Source: JAIOZK01 sp964468645 (GTDB lineage: Bacteria > Bacteroidota > Bacteroidia > Bacteroidales > JAIOZK01). Taken from it: 64,000 nucleotides of DNA. The notes under the pieces were generated by a model. It was given only the letters and a program-made list of their open reading frames with translations, did not search any database and was not told the DNA's origin. Below, one piece after another: positions 24,659 to 33,638 of this stretch. A program made the translations under genes and the position numbers. The first letter of the stretch is position 1, and the number at the start of each line of letters is the position of its first letter. The stretch spans positions 1 through 64,000 of the forward strand of contig CAYXUU010000025.1 of NCBI GenBank assembly GCA_964468645.1. The letters run 5' to 3'.

Positions 24659-27085
24659 TTATTTAATAACAACCTGTTGAGTTGTCATTCCGCTTTCTGT
24701 ATTGATCTGTAAGATATACATTCCGGGTGTTAATTCGGAAGTGTTGATCTTAACGAATTCATCATTTGAATCCAGGTTATATACTATCTGGCCAACATAG
24801 TTGATCACCTTAACATTATTGATGGTATGGTTAGCCTTGATATTAAGTACATCAGTAGCTGGATTCGGATAGGTCATAATCGCATTGTTTTCACCTACTT
24901 CGTTAATACCAACAATAACTGCCAGGTTAACGGGTACATTTACAATCGGGTCAACAACACTGTTGCTGTTTACCTGTATTGTTGCGCTGTATGATCCCAT
25001 CTCAAGTTCTGTTGCATCAAATGTAACAGTCAGGTCATCAAGTTCTCCCGGGGGAGTTGTGCCACTCACAGGATCAACTGATAACCATTGAATTGAAGGT
25101 ACACCGGTTAAAATGGCATGAATAACCCAGTTTTGGTCGAAGCCAAGACTACCCCACGCAACTCCTGATTTAATCCAGTCACCATTCGGATCTGCTGGTC
25201 CGGCATCAACAGCTGCAGGATAGGTTTCATCAGCGGTAAATGTAACTTCATAACCCACCCAGATGTCTTCTCCTGTAATTTTAACTGGGTCAGTCAGATC
25301 CATCCAGTAGAAATCATCTTCCGCAGGGAAGAAGGGTTCATCGAGATACATTTCGCCAGGATTAAAGGGGGCATCGCCTTCGCCATAAACATGCATTGCA
25401 AAATCGACGGTATTGATATCAGCAATAGCCACTTCGATTGACGTAAGATCCATACCGATATAATCCTTTACAATAGCATTGGTGAATTTAGCGGCTGTTT
25501 GGAATGAACCACCACCGGTAGTATAACCAATACTACTTGCTGGTACCCCATCATCATATTTTAAGATAACATCGTCTGTAGGATTTGAAGTGCCAAAATT
25601 ACCTGGTTTAGGATCAAGGCTTAGCTTAACTAACTTTGACTTTTCAGGATTTTGATTGCCTGATTCATAAGGTGTGCTTTTTTTACCATCTGCATTATAT
25701 TGTATCTCCGTGTACCATTCCAGATCAGCAGCTCCTACATTTTCAACAGACAGGATATCCTGTTCAACATTACCCATATTTATCATTTTGGTAAATGAAG
25801 ATGGTGAAACTGAGATCTGAGGATCGTTAGAAACTGACAATTGATACCAGCAGAAATCATCAACATAGAACATTGGTGTTTCACCTGTTGGCGCTCCGGC
25901 ATAGATATCGATGCCACCAAGCTGGTTTGCCCCTGAACCACCACTGGCCTGGGTACTCCATTGCCATTCATGGATCGATACACCATCAATAAAGAGTTCT
26001 GCCAGATCATTATCAAGGTCAACAATATTACTTATAAAGAACCATGTATCGTGATCATAATCGAAATAGGTGTTTTCACCCTCAGTGATCAGATAACCTT
26101 CCCCGATCTCTCCGAAATAAACTTCCATAGCCCATTCCACACCAGGCGCTTCAAAGTGCTGCAGGTTGTAATATCCGCCATAACCGGAAGGGATATACAT
26201 CCAGAAATCGATTTGATAAGCGCCTGAAACCTGGTCGCCAAAAGGACCGATTAAATCAGAAGCACCTTCAATTAATACCGATTGATCGGGGCTGTGTGAC
26301 TGGTCATCGGAGATGAAGGCATCATCATCGCCACCGGGAGTACCACTCCAGGTTGTCCACCAATCTGATTGTGTACATAAGTAATCATCAACAATGTATT
26401 CTTCGAAATCATCACAATATAATGCATCAGGTATTTGCTGATATACATAATCATCGAAATAATACATCGGATCACCTGATGCGTTCCATGCATAATGGTT
26501 CACACCACCTAACTGAAGAGTTCCGGCGCCACCACTGGCCTGAAGGCTGAATTGCCATTCATAAACCAGGACACCTTCAATATAAAGCTCTGCCCAGTCG
26601 TTGGTAAGGTCAATGTGGTTTACAACTTCAACCCATGCATCGGGAGTATAAACAAAGGTTGCCGCACTTGCACCACCAGCGTTTATATATCCTGTACCAC
26701 CATCTTCAAAGAAAACTTCAAGGGCCCATTCCACTCCGGGTTGTTCAAAATGCTGGATATTATAATATCCATAATATCCCGTGGGGACATAATACCAGAA
26801 ATTAACTTCATAGGTCCCTGATGTTTTATCACCAAGAGGTTTTACCAGGTCGGTTGTACCATCAACCACAACTGATTTAGTTGGACTAGCTGCCTGATCG
26901 TCGCTGATCAGTGCATCTTCTGCTGTACCGGGAGCACCACTCCAGGTTGTCCAATCTGCTGATTGTTCAGCCAGATATTCACCTACTGTATAAGACTCAA
27001 AATCATCCTCATAGATGATCGTTTGTCCGAAAGAGGTGGCTATAAGCAAAATAAAACTTGCTGAAAGAAGTAGAACTTTTTTCAT
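24659..27085 (-). CDS. T9SS-exported protein with two LamG-like domains
   Basis: An 808-residue secreted protein with a signal peptide at 1-20 (MKKVLLLSASFILLIATSFG). Two LamG/concanavalin-like repeats cover about 25-215 and 222-425; each starts with a DDFExY motif and includes a PGVEWAxEVxF strand and FDDYVYxQ or similar end. Then follow an ASH/BACON-like Ig segment (about 430-470), a domain of unknown fold (500-650), a Calx-like/Ig stretch, and a type A T9SS sorting domain (NAIMTYPNPATDVLNI to QQVVIK). It is adjacent to and shares the LamG-like domain with the 712-residue protein, so the pair arose by duplication and shuffling. A ligand cannot be named. Confidence 0.85.
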   Translation of the reverse strand: MKKVLLLSASFILLIATSFGQTIIYEDDFESYTVGEYLAEQSADWTTWSGAPGTAEDALISDDQAASPTKSVVVDGTTDLVKPLGDKTSGTYEVNFWYYVPTGYYGYYNIQHFEQPGVEWALEVFFEDGGTGYINAGGASAATFVYTPDAWVEVVNHIDLTNDWAELYIEGVLVYEWQFSLQASGGAGTLQLGGVNHYAWNASGDPMYYFDDYVYQQIPDALYCDDFEEYIVDDYLCTQSDWWTTWSGTPGGDDDAFISDDQSHSPDQSVLIEGASDLIGPFGDQVSGAYQIDFWMYIPSGYGGYYNLQHFEAPGVEWAMEVYFGEIGEGYLITEGENTYFDYDHDTWFFISNIVDLDNDLAELFIDGVSIHEWQWSTQASGGSGANQLGGIDIYAGAPTGETPMFYVDDFCWYQLSVSNDPQISVSPSSFTKMINMGNVEQDILSVENVGAADLEWYTEIQYNADGKKSTPYESGNQNPEKSKLVKLSLDPKPGNFGTSNPTDDVILKYDDGVPASSIGYTTGGGSFQTAAKFTNAIVKDYIGMDLTSIEVAIADINTVDFAMHVYGEGDAPFNPGEMYLDEPFFPAEDDFYWMDLTDPVKITGEDIWVGYEVTFTADETYPAAVDAGPADPNGDWIKSGVAWGSLGFDQNWVIHAILTGVPSIQWLSVDPVSGTTPPGELDDLTVTFDATELEMGSYSATIQVNSNSVVDPIVNVPVNLAVIVGINEVGENNAIMTYPNPATDVLNIKANHTINNVKVINYVGQIVYNLDSNDEFVKINTSELTPGMYILQINTESGMTTQQVVIK

Positions 27086-27214
27086 AATTATAAAAGATTT
27101 GGTTAATAAATTGGTTTACTCTCCAACAAATGTAAGATTAATTTTTTTTAAACAAAAAAATATCCTGTTAATAATCTCTTTTAATATATAAACTACAAAC
27201 CTAAAGTACCAAAC

Positions 27215-27413
27215 AACAAATCCCAAATTCCAAATAAATCCCAATAATCAAATTCAAATGACCGAAACACGCTATGAGCTGACCTTGTTTTGAATTTTGG
27301 TCATTTGATATTGGTATTTATTTATTCACAGATTTAATCTGATAATAAGGTGTTCATGAGATCGCTTCGCTAAGTTGGGATTTTTAATCTGTTATTTGGG
27401 ATTTATAATCCTG
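27215..27413. repeat. Dispersed intergenic repeat, copy Y (inverted relative to X)
   Basis: It contains ACAAATCCCAAATTCC, GGTCATTTGATATTGG, GGTGTTCATGAGATCGCT and TTATTTGGGATTT. The outer parts are mutually inverted (AAATCCCAAA against TTTGGGATTT), so the copy can fold on itself. Related shorter pieces lie at about 28405-28560. It fills the 349-base gap between the T9SS protein start and the radical SAM stop. Confidence 0.65.
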
Positions 27414-27434
27414 TATCAGGTGGAAGCTGTTCAG

Positions 27435-28370
27435 CTAAAATAATCTTCCCTGCCATGTATCCCTTTCCTCAAGCCTTTTTTCTATTCGCTGAAGGATCTG
27501 GTCGTTGCGTATCAATCCCCAGCCCGTGCCGGCAAGAAAACGTGGTGGTACCTCTCCGGCAAAGCGTTCGATAACAAAATCAGGATTAAGTTTTTCGATG
27601 AAATCAATAATGAATTCGATATAGTTCTCAAGACTAAATGATAGAAAATCGTCGGGTTTTTCATTATACTCCCTTGCCATTCCCGTATTATTGATGATCT
27701 GTAACTGATGGAATTTAATATTGTTGAGTGGTAATTGTGAAATAATATCCGCTTCCTCCAGCATATCCCGGCGGGTTTCACCGGGCAGACCAAAGATCAT
27801 ATGGGCTCCGGTTTTGATTCCCCTTAAAGCAGTTTTTTCAATAGCTTCAACAGATTGTTCATAGGTATGTGCCCTGTTAATCCGCTCAAGGGTTTTGTTA
27901 TAACAGGATTCAATACCATATTCGATGATAATATAGTGATGTCGTGAAAGCTTCTGAAAATAGTCCAGCTTTTCATCATCGATGCAATCAGGCCGTGTTC
28001 CGATTACCAGCCCTTTTATCTGTGGGAACTCAAGGGCCTGGTTGTAAATCACTTTGAGTTTGTCAAGTGATTCATAGGTATTTGAATAAGCCTGGAAATA
28101 GGCAAGATAGTTATTTGCCCTGCGGTACCTGTTGCTATGGAAATCCATCCCCTCTTCGATCTGTTGCTTCACTGTTTTGTTGGGTGAACAATAGGAGGGA
28201 TTGAAAGCATTGTTATCACAATAGGTGCATCCTCCCTTTGCAAGTGAACCATCGCGGTTGGGACATGAAAAGCCGGCATCAATACTTAATTTTTGAACCC
28301 GCTCACCAAATTTATTTTTGAAGTAATTTGCGTAAGCATTGAATCGGCGGTTATGACCCCATAAATTCAT
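27435..28370 (-). CDS. Radical SAM protein, TIGR01212 (YhcC) family
   Basis: A 311-residue iron-sulfur enzyme that should cleave S-adenosylmethionine reductively. The cluster motif CPNRDGSLAKGGCTYC has cysteine spacing CX11CX2C, characteristic of this family and different from the classical CX3CX2C. A SAM-binding GxP-like segment (IFGLPGETRRDML) lies near residue 196. E. coli YhcC belongs here; its substrate is unknown. Length is normal. It stands alone on the minus strand with repeats on both sides. Confidence 0.88.
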   Translation of the reverse strand: MNLWGHNRRFNAYANYFKNKFGERVQKLSIDAGFSCPNRDGSLAKGGCTYCDNNAFNPSYCSPNKTVKQQIEEGMDFHSNRYRRANNYLAYFQAYSNTYESLDKLKVIYNQALEFPQIKGLVIGTRPDCIDDEKLDYFQKLSRHHYIIIEYGIESCYNKTLERINRAHTYEQSVEAIEKTALRGIKTGAHMIFGLPGETRRDMLEEADIISQLPLNNIKFHQLQIINNTGMAREYNEKPDDFLSFSLENYIEFIIDFIEKLNPDFVIERFAGEVPPRFLAGTGWGLIRNDQILQRIEKRLEERDTWQGRLF

Positions 28371-28589
28371 AAGTTTATCTTTACTTAAAATGCTTTATCA
28401 AAACAGATTGCAAAATACAAATCCCTATGATCAAATAGGCACCAATACCCAATGATTAAAATTCTAAAAAATTTATGTAAATAACCTGTTTTTGGTCATT
28501 GAATATTTGAATTTGAAATTTATTTGTTATCTGGGATTTGTATTTTGTTATTTTTCAACGACATGTAATCCTTTGATATCTATATAAAA

Positions 28590-28615
28590 AAAGCCGTATC
28601 CTAAAATACGGCTTT
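28590..28615 (-). terminator. Rho-independent terminator for the POT transporter
   Basis: AAAGCCGTAT (28590-28599) pairs exactly with ATACGGCTTT (28606-28615) around a six-base loop. On the minus strand a T-run follows, 30 bases past the stop at 28645. Confidence 0.9.
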
Positions 28616-28644
28616 CTGAATTTATATTTTTCAGTAAAGTTGAT

Positions 28645-30474
28645 TTATTGGCCTTCAGTAACCCTTTGCAGTCGTTTCATTATAGAGAATATGAATACTG
28701 CAGAGAGAATACAACATACGATAAATATTGCCCAGAGTTGCCACAGATCGAGTTTTCCCCAGAAGAAACTACCAACCATAAGAAGTTTGTTTCCTACTGC
28801 AGTAGCTAAAAGCCAGCCACCCTGCATAAGACCCTGGAATCGTTCCGGAGCAACTTTCGATACGAATGAAAGTCCCATCGGGCTCAGGAAGAGTTCTGCA
28901 ATGGTTAAAACCAGGTAGCTGCTTATCAACCAGTAGGGCAGTACCCTGGAGGAGTCGGGTACCGGCTTGTACTGGATATTACCGGCTTCATCAACATATT
29001 GTAACGTATGGGGTGATATCAGGTCCAGGGATGCAATCAGCAGAATTACAAACCCTATTGAAGCAATAATCATACCTATACCAATCTTTTTTGGAGTGGA
29101 TGGTTCCATCCTCCTTTTTCTTAACCATGCAAAAACGCCCATGATTGGGAATGTTAAGGCTACGATAAACAATGGGTTAAATGATTGGAATACCTCGGGA
29201 GCAATCGGGTTGTTTGTTGGGTGGTTGTTGCTTACGAAATAATAGGTGAAATAACCTAATACACCAAGCATCACCAGGCCAATAAACTTATCGGTAAGCT
29301 TTTTCCTGAAGATTATAATAACCAATCCTGCAACGGCACCAAGAAAACAGAGAATTGATTCGAGGTTAAAGAAGATATTTGTAAATGCATCAACTTCTTT
29401 TACCGTATAGTCTCTTGCAAAATATGTCAGTGTTAGCCCGTTTTGATGGAACGACATCCAGAAAAAGATCACAACAATGAATACCAGCATCAGGGCTGAA
29501 ATCCTGGGCCGTTCTTCTTTTGTTGAGATAAGAATGATCCACACAGCAAAAACAATGAACAGGCCAACGGCGAAAGCAATATCAACATTTTGTGAAGCAA
29601 ACCAGATGCCAACAGATACACCCACACCTATTAAGATTGCGATAACACCAGGCATGATCTGGTTACCAAGTTTAATTCTATTACCATTGGCTTTGGCTTC
29701 CTTGGGTTTGCGTTGTTTGGTCGGTAGATATTTATTGAAAATAATATAAACCAGTAATGATATGATCATTGCTCCGGCAGCGATACCAAAAGCGTAATTA
29801 TATCCTTTAGCAAAAGCATTCAGATACTCAGTTGAGAAGGTTGCAAGATCGGTAATATGTGTACCGCTTACCTGGTCAGCAAGAGTTTGAAAAGCAGGTA
29901 CGTCAGCAAGTTCACCCTTCTGGAAAGCATGACACATTGCCGGAAGACTGCCATCGTGCTCAAAACCCTGGGTTTTGAGGAACCAGTTTCTAATACCTGT
30001 TGCAACAAAGGGTGCGAAAAAAGCACCAATATTAATACCCATATAAAATATCATAAAGGCAGAATCCCTGACCTTGGAATATTTGGGATTATCATACATC
30101 TGTCCGACAACAGCCTGAAGGTTTCCTTTAAACAAACCATTACCAAAGGCGATCGTAAAGAGGCCTATGAGAGTTATGGTAAGCGTCATTCCCGGAATAG
30201 CCATTACAAGGTACCCGATAAACATAATAATGATACCGAGTAAAATGACGAATTTATACTTGTTTGTTGCATCGGCAAGTAAACCACCAACCAGGGCCAA
30301 ACCATAAATACCGAAATAGAACCAACTATAATAACCTCCCGCTTGCTCTTCAGTTAAACCATATTTCGCCTGAAGAAATAATACCAGGATTGCCATCATG
30401 GTATAGAAACCAAACCTTTCACCCATATTGGAAAAAAAGGCTACAAGTAATCCTTTCGGGTGTCCTTTTAACAT
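28645..30474 (-). CDS. POT-family proton-dependent oligopeptide transporter
   Basis: A 609-residue inner-membrane carrier of the major facilitator superfamily that takes up di- and tripeptides with protons. The N-terminus MLKGHPKGLLVAFFSNMGERFGFYTM contains the POT signature, with the ExxERFxxY-type motif as GERFGFY. About 14 membrane segments are seen. SPMGLSFVSKVAPERFQGLMQG corresponds to the second family signature. An insertion of about 60 residues (about 170-230) follows the sixth segment region, as in Bacteroidota members. It is a single-gene unit with a clear promoter at 30531-30561 and terminator at 28590-28615. Confidence 0.92.
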   Translation of the reverse strand: MLKGHPKGLLVAFFSNMGERFGFYTMMAILVLFLQAKYGLTEEQAGGYYSWFYFGIYGLALVGGLLADATNKYKFVILLGIIIMFIGYLVMAIPGMTLTITLIGLFTIAFGNGLFKGNLQAVVGQMYDNPKYSKVRDSAFMIFYMGINIGAFFAPFVATGIRNWFLKTQGFEHDGSLPAMCHAFQKGELADVPAFQTLADQVSGTHITDLATFSTEYLNAFAKGYNYAFGIAAGAMIISLLVYIIFNKYLPTKQRKPKEAKANGNRIKLGNQIMPGVIAILIGVGVSVGIWFASQNVDIAFAVGLFIVFAVWIILISTKEERPRISALMLVFIVVIFFWMSFHQNGLTLTYFARDYTVKEVDAFTNIFFNLESILCFLGAVAGLVIIIFRKKLTDKFIGLVMLGVLGYFTYYFVSNNHPTNNPIAPEVFQSFNPLFIVALTFPIMGVFAWLRKRRMEPSTPKKIGIGMIIASIGFVILLIASLDLISPHTLQYVDEAGNIQYKPVPDSSRVLPYWLISSYLVLTIAELFLSPMGLSFVSKVAPERFQGLMQGGWLLATAVGNKLLMVGSFFWGKLDLWQLWAIFIVCCILSAVFIFSIMKRLQRVTEGQ

Positions 30475-30530
30475 AATCTTTGATTTTAATTAATACTTAA
30501 ATAATTTGTGCTTTTAATTTTCAGAGCCTA

Positions 30531-30561
30531 CAAAAATAATTAAATTAGTAAGTTATACAAA
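30531..30561 (-). promoter_or_regulatory. Bacteroidota-type promoter for the POT transporter
   Basis: On the minus strand TTTG (30561-30558), a 19-base spacer, then TATTTTTG (30538-30531): both elements of the Bacteroidota primary sigma promoter at consensus spacing. The transcript would have a leader of about 50 bases. Confidence 0.7.
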
Positions 30562-30640
30562 TCTAAATTCCTGACATGGTATTTAGAATTTTTAAAAATA
30601 ATGTAATAAACAGTTCACTAATTCGTCTAACCGGATAGAG

Positions 30641-31156
30641 ATGACAGTTGAAGAATTTAAAATAGAGATATTACCATTAAAGAACAAACTCTTTCGATTT
30701 GCAAAACGACTGTTAAGAAGTTATGAAGAGGCGGAAGATACGGTTCAGGAAGTTTTTCTCCGGCTGTGGTCAAAACGGGAGAATCTCGTGGAATATAAAA
30801 ATGTTGAGGCATTTGCCATGACAGTTACAAAAAATATCTGTCTTGATAAAATAAGGTCCGGGAAAAACAGGCATTTTGAATTGAATGATCATAATCTTGA
30901 AATGAATGAAATGGTGCCTGATAAGAAAGTTGAGATCAGGGATACGGTGTGCAAGGTTCACCAATTGATAGATAATTTGCCTGAAAACCAGCGTTTGATC
31001 ATACAATTAAGGGATATCGAGGGCTATGAATTTGAGGAGATTGCCGAGATAACCGGTTCAAATTTCAATGCTATCAGGGTAAATTTGTCAAGAGCCAGAA
31101 AAAAGGTAAGGGATGAACTAATTAAAACACAACAGTATGAATTCTCAGAAAATTGA
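30641..31156 (+). CDS. ECF-type RNA polymerase sigma factor
   Basis: A 171-residue sigma-70 family protein with only regions 2 and 4. Region 2 includes RFAKRLLRSYEEAEDTVQEVFLRLW (in parts: EEAEDTVQEVFLRLW) and region 4 includes LPENQRLIIQLRDIEGYEFEEIAEI with a helix-turn-helix ending in NLSRARKKVRDEL. Such sigmas respond to envelope signals through a membrane anti-sigma. The next gene overlaps its end by 20 bases and looks like that anti-sigma. Two DUF4252 genes follow and are probably regulon members or signal components. Confidence 0.92.
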   Translation: MTVEEFKIEILPLKNKLFRFAKRLLRSYEEAEDTVQEVFLRLWSKRENLVEYKNVEAFAMTVTKNICLDKIRSGKNRHFELNDHNLEMNEMVPDKKVEIRDTVCKVHQLIDNLPENQRLIIQLRDIEGYEFEEIAEITGSNFNAIRVNLSRARKKVRDELIKTQQYEFSEN

Positions 31157-31688
31157 AAAACTGGTAGAAAAATACTTCGACGGGGAAACATCCTCCCAGG
31201 ATGAACTGTTGTTGAAGAAATTTTTTTTACAGGATAACATTCCCCGCCATCTCAGGTCATTGAAATCATATTTCAATTACCTGGGTGAAGAAGTCGAAGC
31301 GATGCCCTTGAATGAAGATTTCGACAATAAATTTTTTGAGACCATTAAGGAGAATGAAAATTCCTCCAGGAGATTTTCCAGAAGGATTACCCTCTATATA
31401 GCCTCGGGAGTAGCAGCCTGCATACTGATCCTGATCGGATTATTTACAAAATTCGATAGGATAGTTGATACCTATAATGATCCGGAAGTAGCCTACCAGG
31501 AAGTGAAAAATGCACTGGTATATTTTTCTGCAAAGTTCAATTCAGGCATAGAAGACATGGACCAGGTTGCAAAATTGGATGAGGGCCTGAACAAAGCAAG
31601 TAAGATGACCTATTTTAACAAAGGTGTTGAAGAAGCAAGCAAAGCATCAAAACTATATGAAGCAAAAAAGCAAATATTTAATCAATAA
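31137..31688 (+). CDS. Probable anti-sigma factor, single membrane segment
   Basis: A 183-residue protein. The N-terminal cytoplasmic part (1-85) begins KIEKLVEKYFDGETSSQDELLLKKFF (in parts: LVEKYFDGETS, ELLLKKFF), the usual zinc-free anti-sigma start in Bacteroidota. One membrane helix lies at about 88-106 (LYIASGVAACILILIGLF). The periplasmic tail is helical and charged. Its overlap with the sigma gene implies translational coupling. No FecR or zinc motif is present, so assignment rests on layout and position. Confidence 0.7.
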   Translation: MNSQKIEKLVEKYFDGETSSQDELLLKKFFLQDNIPRHLRSLKSYFNYLGEEVEAMPLNEDFDNKFFETIKENENSSRRFSRRITLYIASGVAACILILIGLFTKFDRIVDTYNDPEVAYQEVKNALVYFSAKFNSGIEDMDQVAKLDEGLNKASKMTYFNKGVEEASKASKLYEAKKQIFNQ

Positions 31689-31700
31689 ACAATAACCGAT

Positions 31701-32234
31701 ATGAAGAAAACAATTTTAAGACTCGTTATCGCTGCCATGATGATGGTGCCGATATTGTCGTACGGACAAACTGCAATAGATAAACTTTATGAGAAATATG
31801 CAGGAACGGAGGGGATTACCTCCATTAATATCTCAAGCGCCATGTTTGGTATGTTTGCCAACCTCGAAGAATTTGAGGATGAAGAAGCTGAAGAATACAG
31901 GGAGTCGTTGAGTAAACTTACAGGGATGAAAATATTGTCGTATGAACCTGAAGGGGAAGCAGAATTTGACCTCCTTGCAGAACTTAAAAAATTAACCCCA
32001 CTTGATAAATATGAAGAATTGATGGTCATTGATAGCCCTGACGGAGGGGTAAGGTTCCTGGCATTACAGGATGATGATGAAATAATAGAAATGCTGATGA
32101 TCGCAACAGAAGATAATGATGTGACCATTATGAGTTTCTCCGGTATCCTAGATATCGATATGATCTCCAAAATTTCAAAGAGTATGGGGATGCATAAAAT
32201 GGAAAATATGGATATAAAAATAGATGAAGAATAA
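31701..32234 (+). CDS. DUF4252 exported protein (first copy)
   Basis: A 177-residue protein with a signal peptide (MKKTILRLVIAAMMMVPILSYG). The mature part starts DKLYEKYAGTEGITSINISSAMF, the DUF4252 pattern, followed by an acidic EEFEDEEAEEYRESL helix and a C-terminal VTIMSFSGILDIDMISKISKSM unit. DUF4252 proteins are almost confined to Bacteroidota and often sit beside ECF sigma genes; their activity is not known. It starts 12 bases after the anti-sigma gene. Confidence 0.85.
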   Translation: MKKTILRLVIAAMMMVPILSYGQTAIDKLYEKYAGTEGITSINISSAMFGMFANLEEFEDEEAEEYRESLSKLTGMKILSYEPEGEAEFDLLAELKKLTPLDKYEELMVIDSPDGGVRFLALQDDDEIIEMLMIATEDNDVTIMSFSGILDIDMISKISKSMGMHKMENMDIKIDEE

Positions 32235-32261
32235 CCAAATTTAAATTCAAAAATAGAAATT

Positions 32262-32762
32262 ATGAAAAGAGTAAGTTTAGTATCATTTTTTATTGCACTT
32301 TTTCTGGCCCCTGCACTTTTAATGGGACAGAGTGATAATGTCAGTGCCCTTATTGAAAAATACCAGGATAACAAGAAGTTTACTTCTGTGGTTGTGAATC
32401 CCGGGAGTGTTAAGATCAATGCCGGTGAAGATGAAAAACATCAGAAGGCAGCCGAAATGTGGGAGAACATTTCAAAGATCAATATCCTGAAAATAGATGA
32501 GGACGAAAAAGTGGCCAGTGAATTTTATGATGAAGCCTTAAAGGCCATTCAAAAAGATGGATTCAGTAACATGATCCAGGTTAATGAAGATGATGAAAGT
32601 GTTGGCTTCTACGTGAAGCAGGGTGATAAAGATATTCAGGAATGTGTGCTTGCTGTGAAGGATGATGATGAGTATGTGCTGATTCAGATTGTTGGCATTA
32701 TTTCATTTACCGATATGATGGGTATTATGGATGATATCGACATCAATATCGATTGTCATTAG
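32262..32762 (+). CDS. DUF4252 exported protein (second copy)
   Basis: A 166-residue paralogue of the preceding protein, with signal peptide MKRVSLVSFFIALFLAPALL and the repeated features IEKYQDNKKFTSVVVNPGS, KISKINILKIDEDEK-like strands, and the ending IVGIISFTDMMGIMDDI. The pair shares layout but little identity, so the duplication is old. It ends the sigma operon; a terminator hairpin follows 24 bases after the stop. Confidence 0.85.
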   Translation: MKRVSLVSFFIALFLAPALLMGQSDNVSALIEKYQDNKKFTSVVVNPGSVKINAGEDEKHQKAAEMWENISKINILKIDEDEKVASEFYDEALKAIQKDGFSNMIQVNEDDESVGFYVKQGDKDIQECVLAVKDDDEYVLIQIVGIISFTDMMGIMDDIDINIDCH

Positions 32763-32785
32763 ACCTTATTAAAAGCATTTATTTT

Positions 32786-32817
32786 AAGGCCATAGGCGAA
32801 ATGTCTTTGGCCTTTTT
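32786..32817 (+). terminator. Rho-independent terminator of the sigma-DUF4252 operon
   Basis: AAGGCCA (32786-32792) pairs with TGGCCTT (32808-32814), followed by TTT. It sits between the end of the second DUF4252 gene and the convergent gene remnant ending at 32822. Confidence 0.8.
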
Positions 32818-32821
32818 GCAT

Positions 32822-33430
32822 TTACAATTCAAATAACTGGAGCAGATTGATTTTATGCCATTCATCTGTGTAATCAATTATTCTGATATATAACAACTGG
32901 TTTACCGGTATAAACACTGCCTGATAATAGGTTTGAAATACCGGATTGTTAATAAATGAAATACCACCGGATGAAATATCCTTTTCCATAAAGTCAAACA
33001 TTGAGCTTACATTTATGGAACCTTTATGATTAAGCAAGAACTGATTTGCATTCGACCGTCGCAACACACTCCATTTGTTTTCGTAATCGTTCTCAGGAAT
33101 CTCCAGAACAGGCCAGTGATTGGGTGGATTATGAAAATAATTGGTTGCAATAAGAATATCCGGGTCAAACTCAGGTCGCAGGTTAGCTCCGAAGGTTGGA
33201 CACTGGAAGGCAAAAGACCTGTTAACATCTGTTGCATGTATGATCATACTTATATCAGAGTGAGTAGTCAGCAGGGGATTGGTAACTGTCTCTAAGGTCG
33301 TATAATCGAGCAGATAATTAAAAGCCTGATGATGTATCGATAAGCGGTCTGTAAGTTTGTTGGTGTCAGACAATTCCGCATTTTGAAGATTGAAGCAAAG
33401 ACGTCTGTTATTAATACCTGATTGAAACAT
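32822..33430 (-). pseudogene. C-terminal remnant of a C45-type acyltransferase/Ntn hydrolase
   Basis: The 202-residue reading frame carries the late-domain pattern of the C45/choloylglycine-like Ntn hydrolases: SGINNRRLCFNLQNA, DILIATNYFHNPPNH (the TNHF region), a LRRSNANQFLLNH stretch, and a C-terminal VFIPVNQLLYIRI strand. The frame stays open about 60 bases upstream of the only Met (33430), with LIFTFIAEINLAG still family-like, and then stops. The N-terminal third with the catalytic cysteine is missing. I read it as a 5'-truncated gene, but a divergent short protein starting at 33430 cannot be excluded. Confidence 0.45.
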
Positions 33431-33601
33431 TACCGAACCGGCAAGGTTAATTTCTGCTATGAATGTAAATATTAATAACTCAGATTTAAATGTAAGTACG
33501 ATCTGTTATTAACATAATAATTTTAATAACCACGGATATGATTAAAGGCTTACGCATTTACTTTGCTGCGCGGATAACTTCCGGCTTTCCAATCCTTTTA
33601 C

Positions 33602-33609
33602 TATTTTTG
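33602..33609 (+). promoter_or_regulatory. Putative -7 promoter box for valS
   Basis: TATTTTTG matches TAnnTTTG exactly, 29 bases before the valS ATG. No clear -33 element is present. Confidence 0.45.
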
Positions 33610-33638
33610 CAAACTTGTTTAATAGCAATAATATTAGC

